Assembly (NCBI GenBank): GCA_032358165.1
Contig: JAALGY010000011.1
Location: forward strand, 1,488,001 to 1,552,000
Length of the DNA: 64,000 nt
Source of the DNA: Diplosphaera chodatii
Taxonomy: Eukaryota; Chlorophyta; Trebouxiophyceae; Prasiolales; Stichococcaceae
Direction: 5' to 3'
Position numbers and translations under genes: made by a program
Notes under the pieces: model-generated
Databases searched by the model: none
Told to the model about the DNA's origin: nothing
Seen by the model: only the letters and a program-made list of their open reading frames with translations
In this document: positions 1-10,972 of the stretch, in pieces
Layout: each line of letters opens with the position of its first letter
Position numbering within the stretch: the stretch's first letter is position 1

Positions 1-45
1 CTCTGCGGTCTTTCACGCAACTTCTGTAATGTTCACGTCATCCAT

Positions 46-50
46 TTACA
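46..50 (-). terminator. TGTAA poly(A) signal of the SLC35B1-like gene
   Basis: TTACA on the plus strand reads TGTAA on the minus strand, about 160 bases beyond the stop codon of the transporter. TGTAA is the usual chlorophyte nuclear polyadenylation signal. Confidence 0.45.
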
Positions 51-209
51 CTCTCGTCAGACGAGGTTTAGCATCCCACCTTGGTGCACTTGCTGTTGTC
101 TCGTTGTGTCTGGCGCGTGTCTTGTGACATCAACTATCATTGACACTGAATACAGCGTATAGCATTGCAACATACACCCAAGTGCGGAACACTGCTTCAA
201 TACGCCTGC

Positions 210-1711
210 CTACTCCTGCTTCTGAGACCGTCTCCTGCTCTTCACGATCGTACTACATAGCAACCCACTGAACACCATTGCAACTGCCGCCCACTGCTGT
301 GCAAGCAGGGGCGTGCCAAGCCACAACACCGACAGCAAGATGTTGAAGAACTTGCGTGTGGTTGTCACAATGGTGGTCACCAGCGTGCCAAAGCGCCTGA
401 TTGAGAAGAATATGAACAGCTGTCCAACAGCCCCGCACAGGCAGAACAGCAGCAGGTAGGTGCCTGCCTCATGGTGTGCGGCACAAAATCGGAGCATGTC
501 CACGCCGATGCTGGTGGCGCCGAACAGGTACACCCCGTAGTACAAGCCACACCAGAAGTTCATCCAGCACATCGTGTGCAATGCGGTGGTCGCAGTGTAT
601 TTGCGGTGGATCTCGTCCTGAACGCGAAGCAGAGTGTTGTGACAATGCTAGTGTCAGGCCAGGTCTGATAACACCCTGTGGAATGCACCATCTGGTGTGC
701 AGCAGCGCATGTGCATGGAAATTGCTTCGTGGAAAATGAGTTGCAGCATGGTTTACCTGCGCTGCATTGGTGTAGCCGTCAAATGTGAGGTTGATAAGAC
801 AAAGTGCATAGCCCAGCGGCGCGTTGGGCGCAGCCAGCTTCCGGGCCACTTTGCCCGAGCCCTGCAGAGCGCATGGCGCATGCTCAGTACTAACAGGCGC
901 GCCTTGGACTTTGCACTGCTGTCAGAGCATGCGCCAGGATCGGCCCAGGGCATTTGGTAGAACAGCTGCATGTTTCTGTGAGACAGCAAGTGGTTGCAGC
1001 GAACCTGCGCGGCAAACAGGGAGATGCCGCCAGCGATTAGGCCCGCGCACATGTACTCAACCACGCTGTACCGCTTGCCGCCAACCAATGTGCCCATGAT
1101 CATGACGGGGATCATCTTGCACGACTTTGCCAGCACCTGTGCACCGCAGGAACAAAGCTGCCATGCTGAGCGATCCCCATGTGCAACACACGCCAACAAC
1201 CTCAACGTGATCTCTGCGTCACAGCGCACTTGCAGCCTGATGATACTGCAGTGGTGCACTAAAGGGTGCACTACCTGAGCTGGGTAGCTGATGTTCTTCA
1301 GCGCCTCATAGCCGCATGCAGGGCCGATCGCATTGGTGAGACCGGGCTTCCAATATGCCCACATGGGCGGCATGCGTCCCCGCTTGCCGGTGCCGATGAT
1401 CAGCAGCAGCAGGCCCGCCCAAAGAAAGCATGCGAGGCTCTGCACGCCGTTGAGGGCTTTCAAGTAGGGAAACTGCTCCTGATCTACCCCGAAGCGCTTT
1501 GTGGACAGCGCCTCCTGCACGACGCCCTGTCAATGGCAGCAGCAGTCTCAATCCCATCGCAATGCGATGTATGTGAGATATGACGTTCGTGATAATGATG
1601 ATGCATCAATGAAGGCCCTGCACACTGCTGTGTCACCTGGGTCAAGTACGATGCGTATATGCCACCTGCTGCTGCCAGTAAAGTGGCGGCTGTGCTAACA
1701 GAGCTGGCCAT
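210..1711 (-). CDS. SLC35B1/UTr-type nucleotide-sugar transporter
   Basis: Five exons join in phase: 1637-1711, 1275-1526, 1005-1136, 757-861 and 210-617, giving 323 aa. This is about the usual length for the SLC35B1/HUT1/plant UTr family of UDP-galactose/UDP-glucose and ER nucleotide carriers, which sit in ER or Golgi membranes. Visible family signatures are GIYASYLTQGVVQE in the first helix across the exon 1/2 junction, VLAKSCKMIPVMIMGTLV in exon 3, and TTIVTTTRKFFNILLS in the last exon, the strongest mark of this family. The protein is hydrophobic throughout, with about ten helices expected. The C-terminal tail is basic (KSRRRSQKQE) and lacks a clear KKxx retrieval motif. The start is the first ATG of the exon carrying GIYASYL. 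The exact sugar nucleotide, or ATP/ADP exchange as in some SLC35B1 members, cannot be read from sequence. Confidence 0.88.
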
Positions 1712-2229
1712 CTGATGCCTTCGTTGACAGGCAGTGACTCAAGATTGGCGTTAGGGCTTGTGCTCGCAAGGAGTGAGGCAATGTGCAGCAGTTGATGGCC
1801 TGGCTGACACAAAAGAGGGTTACGGCTGCACACTCAGCTTGGATGACCTGCCGAGACTGGCAGTGGGCGTTGGCAAATATCCGTTGTCTGCGCTTGCACC
1901 GCCTCAGAGCTGGCGTGCATCCGCTCTTCTGCTGCATGGCAGCATGGGCCATCTCTGAAATTCAACATTAACCCGCGAGGGGTGGCGACGGCCAGGCTTT
2001 GCCACCCCAGAAGTGTCAAATTTATCGGGTATAGTGAGTAGGAGTACTTGCGTCATCTAGATCTCCTTCGCTTATGGTAACGACGTGTTTCTACGCACTG
2101 ACCCTTACTTATCTGACATGTGTATGTCTGACTGAGGAGACAGGATCCGAATGTGAACAGCATCATGTCCATGTTGGCAGCGGTGATTCGCGCTCAGGCA
2201 TCCTGGCCCACTGACGATCAAGCCCCGCC
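1712..2229. other. Intergenic, transporter promoter side
   Basis: This holds the upstream region of the minus-strand transporter and the downstream region of the minus-strand eIF4B-like gene. I see no supportable exon. Short open frames on both strands lack matching splice sites or recognisable protein. Confidence 0.5.
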
Positions 2230-4329
2230 TCAGAAGCGGTCCTGGTTTGCATAGCTGCCACCCCCGCCCCCGCCGCCTTGGTCTGCAGTGTTGCCATAGT
2301 GACAGGTTTGAGGACATATTGTGGTGGGTCTCATGACAAACCCAGCTGTCTGGTGCATGCGGTGTCATGCAGACAGAGTGCCACCAACAAAGCTTCAACG
2401 GTGCAGGAGAGGGACTTACAGTCACCACCAGCAAAGTCTCCGCTGCCACCGAAGTCTGCAAGCAGAGGATGCTAGCTCAACAGGCTGAGGTAGTGGATCG
2501 TCTATGCAGCCGAACTGTGCAGTGGTCTTTCTGCCATCAATGCAGATTGAGCCAGCTCACTGTCAGAAAACCCACCGCCACCGCGGCCACCACCGCGGCC
2601 ACCTGAGGAACGCTCCTACACATTGCAAAGGTTAGCTCTGATTGCATGCTTTCTGAGCAGACTGTAGGCATGCTGCTGTCCAGTGGGTTCTTATGAATCA
2701 CCTGGTACCCGCCGAACCCGCCACCTCCGCCACCACCACTGCCGTAGCTACATTGCCAGACACAGGAGTGGATCATACTCCCTCTGTGAACATTGAGAAA
2801 CATTGGTACAACAAGCCGCAGCTTCGAATTTTCACTGACTATTGCGCACCCCTGGCCGCCGCCGCCGCCGCCATAGTTGTCATATCCGCCGCCGCCGCCA
2901 AAGCCGCCTTGCTGGCCACCATAGCCTCCGCCATCTGGGAAGCCCCTGCCGCCCCGGCCGCCACCGCCGCCTCGGCCGCCATAGCTGCATCAGATTTTCA
3001 CATCCTAGCACCACATGCTGGCACGACTCTTCCCTGGCAAGACACTCAGAGCCTCTTGCAGTCAGCACTGGAGGTGCGTGCACTCACCCGCCGCCGCCAC
3101 GTCCGCCACCGCCTCCGCCGCCACTGTACTGCTGTGGCGGGCCGCCCATGCCAGGGTAGGCATCATAGCCGCCTTGGTCGCCGCCGCCGTAGCCGGGGCC
3201 GCCCTGTTGCTGCACCAGTGAAGACCCTCAATCCCTTGCGGTGGACACCCTGACCTCGTCATGCTCGAGTGCTGCAGATGAGGTCCGAAACACCCACTGT
3301 ACAGTGGGCAAGGCAGGGTCTTGATCGGGGGAGCATGGGCAACAGCGTGTGGCACCTGCTGCTGGGCCTCGAGGGCAGCGCGCCGCTCACTGGGACGCTG
3401 GATTTCTCCGCGAGCTGCGGCGTCCAGGGTGAGCTTCTGCAGATATGTAATACCAGCAGATGTACAGGAGCCAAGCATGTGTTACAGTAGCACCCTTGAG
3501 TTATTGCAGCTTGCTTCCACCAGAATCTTCGTAGCATCAAGCAGCGCACACGTGCACATCGCAAAGCTGGCCGTTCCCGTACCCTGACACTGTCCATGAG
3601 CGCATCCAGCTTCTCCTGGCCCGCTGTCAGCTCCTCCTGGAGGGTGGCCTTCTTCTCATCGTCCTCCTCCAGCGAGATGGCCTCTTTCAGCTCGCCCAGC
3701 TGCGTCTCTATGCCCTCCTTCTCCTGGGCCTGCTCCGATGTCAGCCGCAGCTGCACGGAGGGGGGCAGGGAAGGCGCTGTGAGCCCTGGCGCATACCATG
3801 CTCTGCATGGTGTGCAGACATGTAAGCAATGCACCTATCCAGTGTCGGCAGCACCTTGAGCTTCTCCTTGGCGACCTCCTCCTGCAGGATCTCGCTCTCA
3901 GTCTTGCCGCTGCGATCGGCCAGCACCGCCTCGCGTGGCTTTGCTGCGCCAAAGGGGTTCTGCAGACCGAGCATTTGGCGCACGAGTCACACAATTGGCA
4001 AGCACAGCTGGATGCGTGGGTGAAGTAACAGAGCACCAGCTGCTTGGTTTCAGACTCCACGATGCTACGTTAGGCAGGAGACCACGACTTGTGCTGATTT
4101 CCCATTGCAGGCAGCAGGCAGGTCAGCAACCCAACTGCATCGGATCCACTTCGCAGACCAACCACGCTTTGGATTGCATCGGCGATATGCAATTGCTTAT
4201 GTAGGCATGATATAAGTCCAAACCCACCGACTTTGCACTGTGAGCCCTGTCGAGCTCGGCCTTCTTCACAGCAGACTCATCTCGGGGCTTGAGATTGAGA
4301 CGCGGGCGCTCGCGAGGTGCGTCCGACAT
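2230..4329 (-). CDS. eIF4B-like glycine-rich RNA-binding protein
   Basis: Ten exons join in phase: 4228-4329, 3855-3959, 3583-3750, 3356-3436, 3088-3209, 2850-2984, 2702-2747, 2561-2615, 2420-2455 and 2230-2282, giving 300 aa. The N-terminus has RPRLNLKPRD and then NPFGAAKPREAVL, paired motifs seen in plant and fungal eIF4B-type proteins. Next comes a charged coiled coil (about residues 70-125, rich in E, K and Q). The last 150 residues are Gly-rich with RGG-like patches, typical of RNA binding, ending SYANQDRF. I see no RRM, unlike animal eIF4B. Role by family: cytosolic co-factor of the eIF4A helicase in translation initiation. It could instead be another RGG protein of the Stm1/Habp4 sort. 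The short Gly exons at 2420-2455 and 2702-2747 are supported by phase and by GTAAGT and TAG/CAG splice sites. Confidence 0.68.
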
Positions 4330-4808
4330 GTCGCTGTTGTGAGTGTCTTTACTGGCTTGGATCTGGCTTGATGATCGGCGCTGTACGCCTGCACTATGCT
4401 CGCAGGACGGAAAGCTGCTGCGAGTTGCCACCCAGTGTTTGCATCATATCCCCTAACCACCGTGCCCACCAAATCCGGCCGATGGTGGCCGAAGTCCCCT
4501 TGCATTGCCGTTAGGGTTCCTAACCCGCCCTCCAGTGCAAATGCAGCTTGAATTTTAAACAAGCAGCAGCGAGAACCGAGATCCGAGAAGGCCGGACAGT
4601 TGCATGCTCTTGGATAAGGTTGCATAGCTGTGAAGCTGTCACATGTGTGCGTCGCATGATTGCACCTTCAAACTACTGCTGTAGTTGGCGGCTTGCAGGC
4701 GCCGCTGGATCCCCTCGTAGCGTTCCCAAAGTCACAACAGCAGTGCTTGTGTCAGCACACAGCTCAGGCGCACCGCATCGATGATGCTGCACGCATGAGT
4801 GTGCTGGT
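4330..4808. other. Divergent promoter region, eIF4B-like / CTF18
   Basis: About 480 bases separate the start codons of the minus-strand eIF4B-like gene and plus-strand CTF18. No convincing exon is seen, and no unambiguous TATA box. Confidence 0.45.
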
Positions 4809-7800
4809 ATGGACAGCATAGACGAGCTGTTGGATGAGGCATACGGCCTGCAGGAGGAAGCGGAAAGTAATGCTGTGCTGCTCTCAGGTGCAGGCGCTTG
4901 ACGAGCACCAGCGGAAGTGATATGACAAGTGCCGCGATGCTTGCTGTACAGCTGGTATCTGGGTTGTTGTGTACACTGAGGCGTGGCTGTGCGACATCTG
5001 ATGGCAGGCGCACCAGCAAAGCGCCCACTCACTGAGATCCAGCCCCACCAGGGCCTGCAGGCATACACAGGGACAGGTGCAGCATGCAGTGCAGTACCGC
5101 ATGCAAATGATCATTTCCTAACTGCTGCTACCTACACAAAATGATCAGGTGCCCATCTAGCCACAGGGAGATTCGCAAAACGAACATGTTTGGAGACTGC
5201 TCGCGGCGATGTCCCCGGCCATCAACATAGCCAGTGCGTCAGCAGCAGCAGCAGCCTACATGCTTTCAGGGGCGCCAGCAACGGTCACACAGAGACCGAG
5301 GAAAATCTCGACGATGACGATGAGCTCGTGGCCATGGCAGCGGAGCATTTTCAGGTTGATGCGCCGTTCCCAGCGTCGGCAGCTAGTGGTCAGCATCGCA
5401 CACATGGGCAAGCAGTCGGCACAGGCCAACTATCCCAGGCTTCCACCTACTCGCAGGTGGGTGTGCAACGTCAATGCATTTGCTGAGCCAGCTATGAAGT
5501 GCGCCTGCGGTCGTCCTGCATTGTCTCGACAGTACATCACCAAGAGCTGACCGCCACGTGCAGGACGATGAGTTGGACGCGTTGCTGGACGCAGCATATG
5601 GCAGCCAGGTGGATGGTGACCTTTTGCTCGATGATGAGCGCATAGCCGCGGCAGCTGCAGCAGAGGCAGCAGAAGCTGCTGACGCAGCCGCAGCACGTGA
5701 AAAGTCCATTGCCGAGCTCACATATGTGCCACCGGTCTTCGAGGCGCACAAGCTCGACGGCGAGGTGCATACGCGTTGCCTTGTGCCTGTTGAATCGAGT
5801 CATTGCGTGTGCAAACTTTTCAATGGTGACGGCCTTGCAACAACCTTGATGACTGTGCACGGCAGGTGATGCCGGTGACCCTGGACACTGGGCTGCGAGC
5901 CTACTGTCGACTTCTCGAGCCGCACCCTGCAGAGCGCCCAGCGCCTGTGTCGGCAGCAGCTGGCGGCTGCCTGTTAGCCATGCCGATATCCCAGCTCATG
6001 CGGCAGGTGATCAAGCAAGTGGTTGCTGTGTTTCCGTGAATCAGATGATGCAGTCTGCACCGTGACGAGCCTGTCTGGAGGCTTTGTTCGTGCCTGTTCC
6101 AGGTGGAAGACGAGGCATTTGCCCGCGCTGTGGCTGTGTCTGAGCGGGCGGAGCAGCTTGCCGGGGACGATGACACCGCCGGTGCACACCCTCGTTCATT
6201 GCTGCCCAGTGGTCCTGTCAGCAACAGGGGTGCCCTGTGCAACGGGCTTACACAGCACAGAAGCCCAGCGTCATACCATGCTCGCATGTGGGTGCCGCAG
6301 GCGCCGCAACAGAGGCGGCCTGGGTCGACAAGTACAGGCCGCGCACGTTCCTTGACCTGCTGAGTGATGAGCAGATCAACCGCAGCGTGGTGCGCGCCTT
6401 GCTGTGCGTGGATGGCGAGGCACAGCAGCCTCAGCCTGATGGGCAGACAGTGAACAGTTCCATGGCTGGCTGATTTCGAGTGTTGGGCATATGGCGAGGT
6501 GGTGTGCGGTAAAACGTCTAGGTGCGCTGGCTACGGTCATGGGATGCAGCCGTGTTTGGGCGCGGAGGCAAGAAAGGAGTGGACACCCGGCCAGAGCACC
6601 GCATCCTCCTCATGTCTGGGCCGCCAGGTGCTGCGACTATTCTGGTGGCAACAGCGCCAGCCGCTCAAAGTGCACCACCTTGCCTGCTGCATGCTCGCGC
6701 TTGTCGGCGACAAGTGGTGCGGCATCACGGTGCAGGCCTGGGGAAAACTACATTGGCGCATGTGGCTGCGCAACACTGTGGGTACCAGCCATACGAGATC
6801 AATGCGAGCGACGACCGCACTGCAGCATCGCTAGTCAGTCGAATACAGGTGCAATGGGTGCTGGCTTCACTGATGCACGGTGTTGTGGTGCCTGTCCTGC
6901 TGGCGCATCAGGAACATACCATGTGGACAGCCACCCCAGATACCATTGTTGTGGCTATCCACTGCAGGATGCTGCACAGATGCAGTCAGTCATGGGCTCT
7001 CGCAAGCCCAACTGCATCATTATTGATGAAGTCGACGGCACAGCAGGTGATGCATCAACCATGCACGAGCCCAGCTGTATAGCTTGCCCAGTAGCTGCCT
7101 GTCCTTTGCAACCCCTGCAAAGACTTTACAATGAGGTTGTGGTTCACGTCCGCAGGCGGCAGCGACTCGAAGAATGCTGTGATGGCCCTGCTCAAGCTGG
7201 TATATGGTGGGGCAGGTGTGCTGCTGATATCATGAGGCAGTCATGCTGCTCTACTTGACTGTTTGTTTCAATTATCACGTACCACACATCGCGTGTGCAG
7301 CGTATCGTTCTGGTGCATCAGGGGCCGCGGCAGAGGCCGGCGCAGCAGACGTGGGCGGGAAGAAGCGCAGGAGGCCACGGCAGCTGGCACGGCCTGTCAT
7401 TTGCATCTGCAACGACTTGTATGCGCCCGTCATGCGACCGCTGCGCGCACGCGCCGCCGTCTTCCAATTCAAGCAGCCCTCAGTGCGTCGTCTTCCCTTG
7501 AGGATGTGACGCCCTGCCTCAGAACCCAGTGCAGCACAGAGTGCGGTCAAGATGGACCGTGAACCTCGCCCCGCATCCCTGTCTTCAGTCAGACCCTGAC
7601 ACCAGTCCATTCCCTTTCGTAACAGGCAACCAGGTTGATCAGCCGCATGAAGCTCATATGCAGCAAGGAGAAGCTGGGCGCGGATCGGCAGGTATGGTGT
7701 GGCGCCTATTCCCACACCTCTACACACCAGCAAACAGACGGTGCAGGCGCTCAAGTGCGCGACAACAGGTGTGCTTGCAACGGATGTGCCGCACATCCCT

Positions 7801-10606
7801 AAACAGCCTCTGCACTAAGCCAGGTGACGGCTGTCCGCAGGCGCTGGTCGTGCTGGCGGACAGGACGGAGGGCGATGTGCGGTGCTGCCTCAACACGCTG
7901 CAGTTCCTGGGGCGGCGGCGTGGCGCGGTGCGCGCCGCCGACGCCGCCTCCGCGTGCGCTGGGCACAAGGACATCGCGTCCTCCGCCTTCGCCGTCTGGC
8001 AGCAGCTCCTGTGGCTACGGGTGTGGCCCTGAGTACCTCCAACAGCACGCACGGGCAACCATGAATGATGAGGCTGTCAATATCGTCTGGGGGACAGTGA
8101 CCCTAGAAATGCGTTGCCTCTCCTGTTAGCCCGGGGCTTGCAAAGCGTGTCCAGCTCACATGCACTGAGACGAGGAGATGCAGTCATGGTACAGTTGCCG
8201 TGCCACAGGGGACGAAGGTGACGCGGGCGGAGACTGCAATGGGCCGCACCAACCGGCTGCTGGGGTTGCTGGCAGATTTTGGCGAGCACGAGCTCATCAT
8301 GGCGGGTTGCCATGAAAACGTGCTGAAGCTGCGCTCCTGCAGTGCTGGCATGGTGCGGCAGGCTGGCCTCTGCACCTGGTGATGCCTGTCGTTGCAGTGG
8401 GCATCGCAACGAATGCACCTCCTTTGGGCGCAAGCGCACGACGAGCTGGCTGAACTAGTGCTGTGTGTGCGGTCCTGACAACATCGACAGAACAAGGCTA
8501 TGATGCCTGTGCACCTTCTGTAATTGTTGTACAGGAATCTGTGCCTGTCTATTCAGGCATCTGTCGAGATTCATGCAGATCAAAGCGGCGGGCATGATGG
8601 CGGGCATGGGCGACGCGGACCTGCTGCACGCCGCCATGCAGCGCACCGGCGACTACGGCCTGCTGCGCTTTCTGCCCGCTGCCACGCTGGCTGTTACCAG
8701 CCCCGCTGCCGGCCCTGAGAGGTGGCTGCCACTGTGCTGTCAGCAGCTGGTTCTTCTGATCCAATGAGCCTGCCTGCTCCGTGATTTGCGCTGGATCTGC
8801 TGCCCGTGCTGCCATTAAGACAGGTGTTGGCCATCGTAATTTCGCCGGTGCAGCATCAGATCATATATAGAAGGGTAAGTTAGCACAGATGTAGTCGCTG
8901 GCCATACAGTTGCATTCTTGCCACGCGCAGGGTGCAGCTGGCGTGGCCAAAGGCGCAGGGGGATGCGCGCCGGGCGCAGGCCTCCAACGAGGCGATGCTG
9001 CGCGCCTGGGCTGGAGACGCCACCGCTGCCGTGCTCAGCTGTCTCACCGTGCACGCGGCTGCGCAGGTGCCGCTGCGTGCAACGAGTTGTGGGCTGCTCC
9101 GCAGCACAGTTGGCCCGCTATGGCAGCAGGCCACCTGACGGCAATCATCGACAGCGTGCAACTCCAAGAGCTTCATGGCAATCTTGCTGCTGATTGATTC
9201 TTGCTGCTGATTGATTCTTGCTGCTGTTTGATTCTCGACCCACATGCAGGTGGTGCTGCCGGCGCTGATGCACCTGCTTGTGCCGCCACTGCGGCCGGTG
9301 GCCGCCAACTTGCGGAGCGCCGAGGAGCGCAGCACGCTGGCGTCGCTGACGGACACGATGCTGGCCTACAACCTGCGCTATGAGGCGGCGGCAGGCGGGC
9401 CCTTGCCCGCGGCGGGGGCACCCCCTGCTGTCACAGCCGCCACGCCGCTGCTGCCAGCCGTCGACGCACTGTGCCGTTTTGAGGTGGGGTCGGCGCCAGC
9501 TGACAGCCACGCATTCCATGCGTTCCCGCAGGCAACCTGCAGCTGTCTGTAGTGCCACAGTTAAGAGCTTAAACGCATCGCACCCACCCAGCTGCAGCTG
9601 ATGTCCACCGGGCACATTGTGCTGCTGCAGGGCTCATTGCCTACCAGGAGGCAGCTGTCTGCCGCGCAGCAGCAGGTGATCGTGGCGTCGCTGCAGGCCG
9701 AGGTCATCCGCCGCCGCATGGCGGTGCGCACTGCGATGCTCCACTGCTGTTGCTCCACAAGTGTCATGCAGCGCTCAGCAGCGCTCAGTGCGGCATGAAA
9801 ACACTCCTGGCCGATCCAAACCTGTGTCCCCGAAGGCAGTGCTGCGCGCTGGGGTTGCACTGATGTCGGCCGACTCTTACAGGCGCAGGGCATGGATGCG
9901 GACCGGCCGCCCGTGTCGCCCGCCGCTCAAGCAGGGGTCAAAGCAGGGCAGCCGGTTGCACCCCCGGGTGTTCTTCCCCTGACTGTGTCGCAGCGTGCCA
10001 AGCAGACGCTAGGCTCAGGTGCGACAGCAACACGCCATTGATGCTGCAGCATGTCTCTTCAAATATGTGTGCTGCTGTACACCGGACCTGTGCCTTGATG
10101 CCTGTCGAAACATCGTTGCCACATAGTGTTCATCCTAGGGTACGCAAGCACTGGCTTCGATTAGTGTTGCTCTCGCAGGCGCACCTGCTGTGGGCTTCAG
10201 AACATCCATCTAACAGACAACACGTCCTTTTGCAGGGGGAGCTGTGCCCAGCAAAGCTCGCAAGGGCAACTGGCTGGAGCAGCTGCGAAGCAAGAAGGCA
10301 CGCGTGGGTGCCCTCAAGTCCTCACCGTCGCAGGCTGCCGGCGGAGGTGCGCTGGCGGTGGCCCGTCAGCGAAATTGTGCACGATATTTGCATGCATTGC
10401 GCACTGCTATCAGTTGCCACTGTCTTGCTTCACCGCAGCCGCTGGAGTTGCAACGTGCCTTCACTCAGCATGGTCGCACTGCAGGGCCCATCAAGCCAGC
10501 AGCGCTGCTCCTCTTCAAGTTCAACGAGGGCTACACCAATGCCATCAAGCGTCCGGTGCTCATGCACGAGCTGCTGCACGGCCTGTGCACGTCCGCCATA
10601 CCATGA
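4809..10606 (+). CDS. CTF18: CTF18, large subunit of alternative RFC clamp loader
   Basis: This is the large subunit of the Ctf18-RFC clamp loader that loads PCNA and supports sister-chromatid cohesion. Exons supported in phase: 4809-4866, 5167-5456, 5564-5764, 5866-6006, 6103-6181, 6256-6449, 6522-6627, 6736-6848, 6968-7046, 7156-7215, 7301-7482, 7626-7691 and 7841-8020, then one starting at 8209 and further exons. The 6182-6255 intron is the least certain. Motifs in order: acidic N-terminus MDSIDELLDEAYG; RFC box AAWVDKYRPRTF; Walker A GPPGLGKTT; Walker B CIIIDEVDG; sensor 1 ICICNDLYAP; EGDVRCCLNTLQFL. Later exons give FGEHELIMAGCHENVLKL (8209 on), SLTDTMLAYNLRYE (about 9350) and the C-terminal LLFKFNEGYTNAIKRP, the tail that binds Ctf8-Dcc1. 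Joins between about 8330 and 10240 are provisional. Confidence 0.9.
9183..9233. repeat. 17-bp tandem repeat, three copies
   Basis: CTTGCTGCTGATTGATT occurs at 9183-9199 and 9200-9216, and once more with one mismatch at 9217-9233. It lies in a CTF18 intron just upstream of the exon beginning with the VVLPALMHLL segment. Confidence 0.95.
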
Positions 10607-10753
10607 CCACGTGGGTAACTTGGTCGCTCGACAGCACCCATTGGTATAGTATTGCAGCATAATCAGAGCAGCGGTGATATGGTCATCAGTTGTGTACAAT
10701 AATTTGGTTAAATATCCAGATAGAGGAGGGCGCCACTTGCATCTGCACGCCAT

Positions 10754-10758
10754 TTACA
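10754..10758 (-). terminator. TGTAA poly(A) signal of minus-strand Lhca
   Basis: TTACA on the plus strand lies about 215 bases beyond the minus-strand Lhca stop codon, a plausible 3' UTR length. It is only about 150 bases from the CTF18 stop codon, on the opposite strand. Confidence 0.45.
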
Positions 10759-10972
10759 CATGGCATATGAGGTCAACATGCAAGCATGCTGCTCAACGAT
10801 TTGCAATCCACAGTACTCTGAGAGAAAAGACAGATCTGATTGCTCAGAGGTGCACACCACCGTATCCGAATCTGATCCAAGGAATCCGAGATGCAGCTGA
10901 TCAGTAATTTTGCTTGAACACAGGCATTGCGTATGCAATGCAAAAGTGCTGTGGTCCTTGTCCGCTCCACAA

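Noticed and set aside
7738..7768. Possible extra CTF18 exon (TVQALKCATTG)
   Set aside because: It has splice-like ends, but including it breaks the frame of the next exon. Joining 7626-7691 directly to 7841-8020 gives the expected RFC sequence KLGADRQALVVLADRTEGD.
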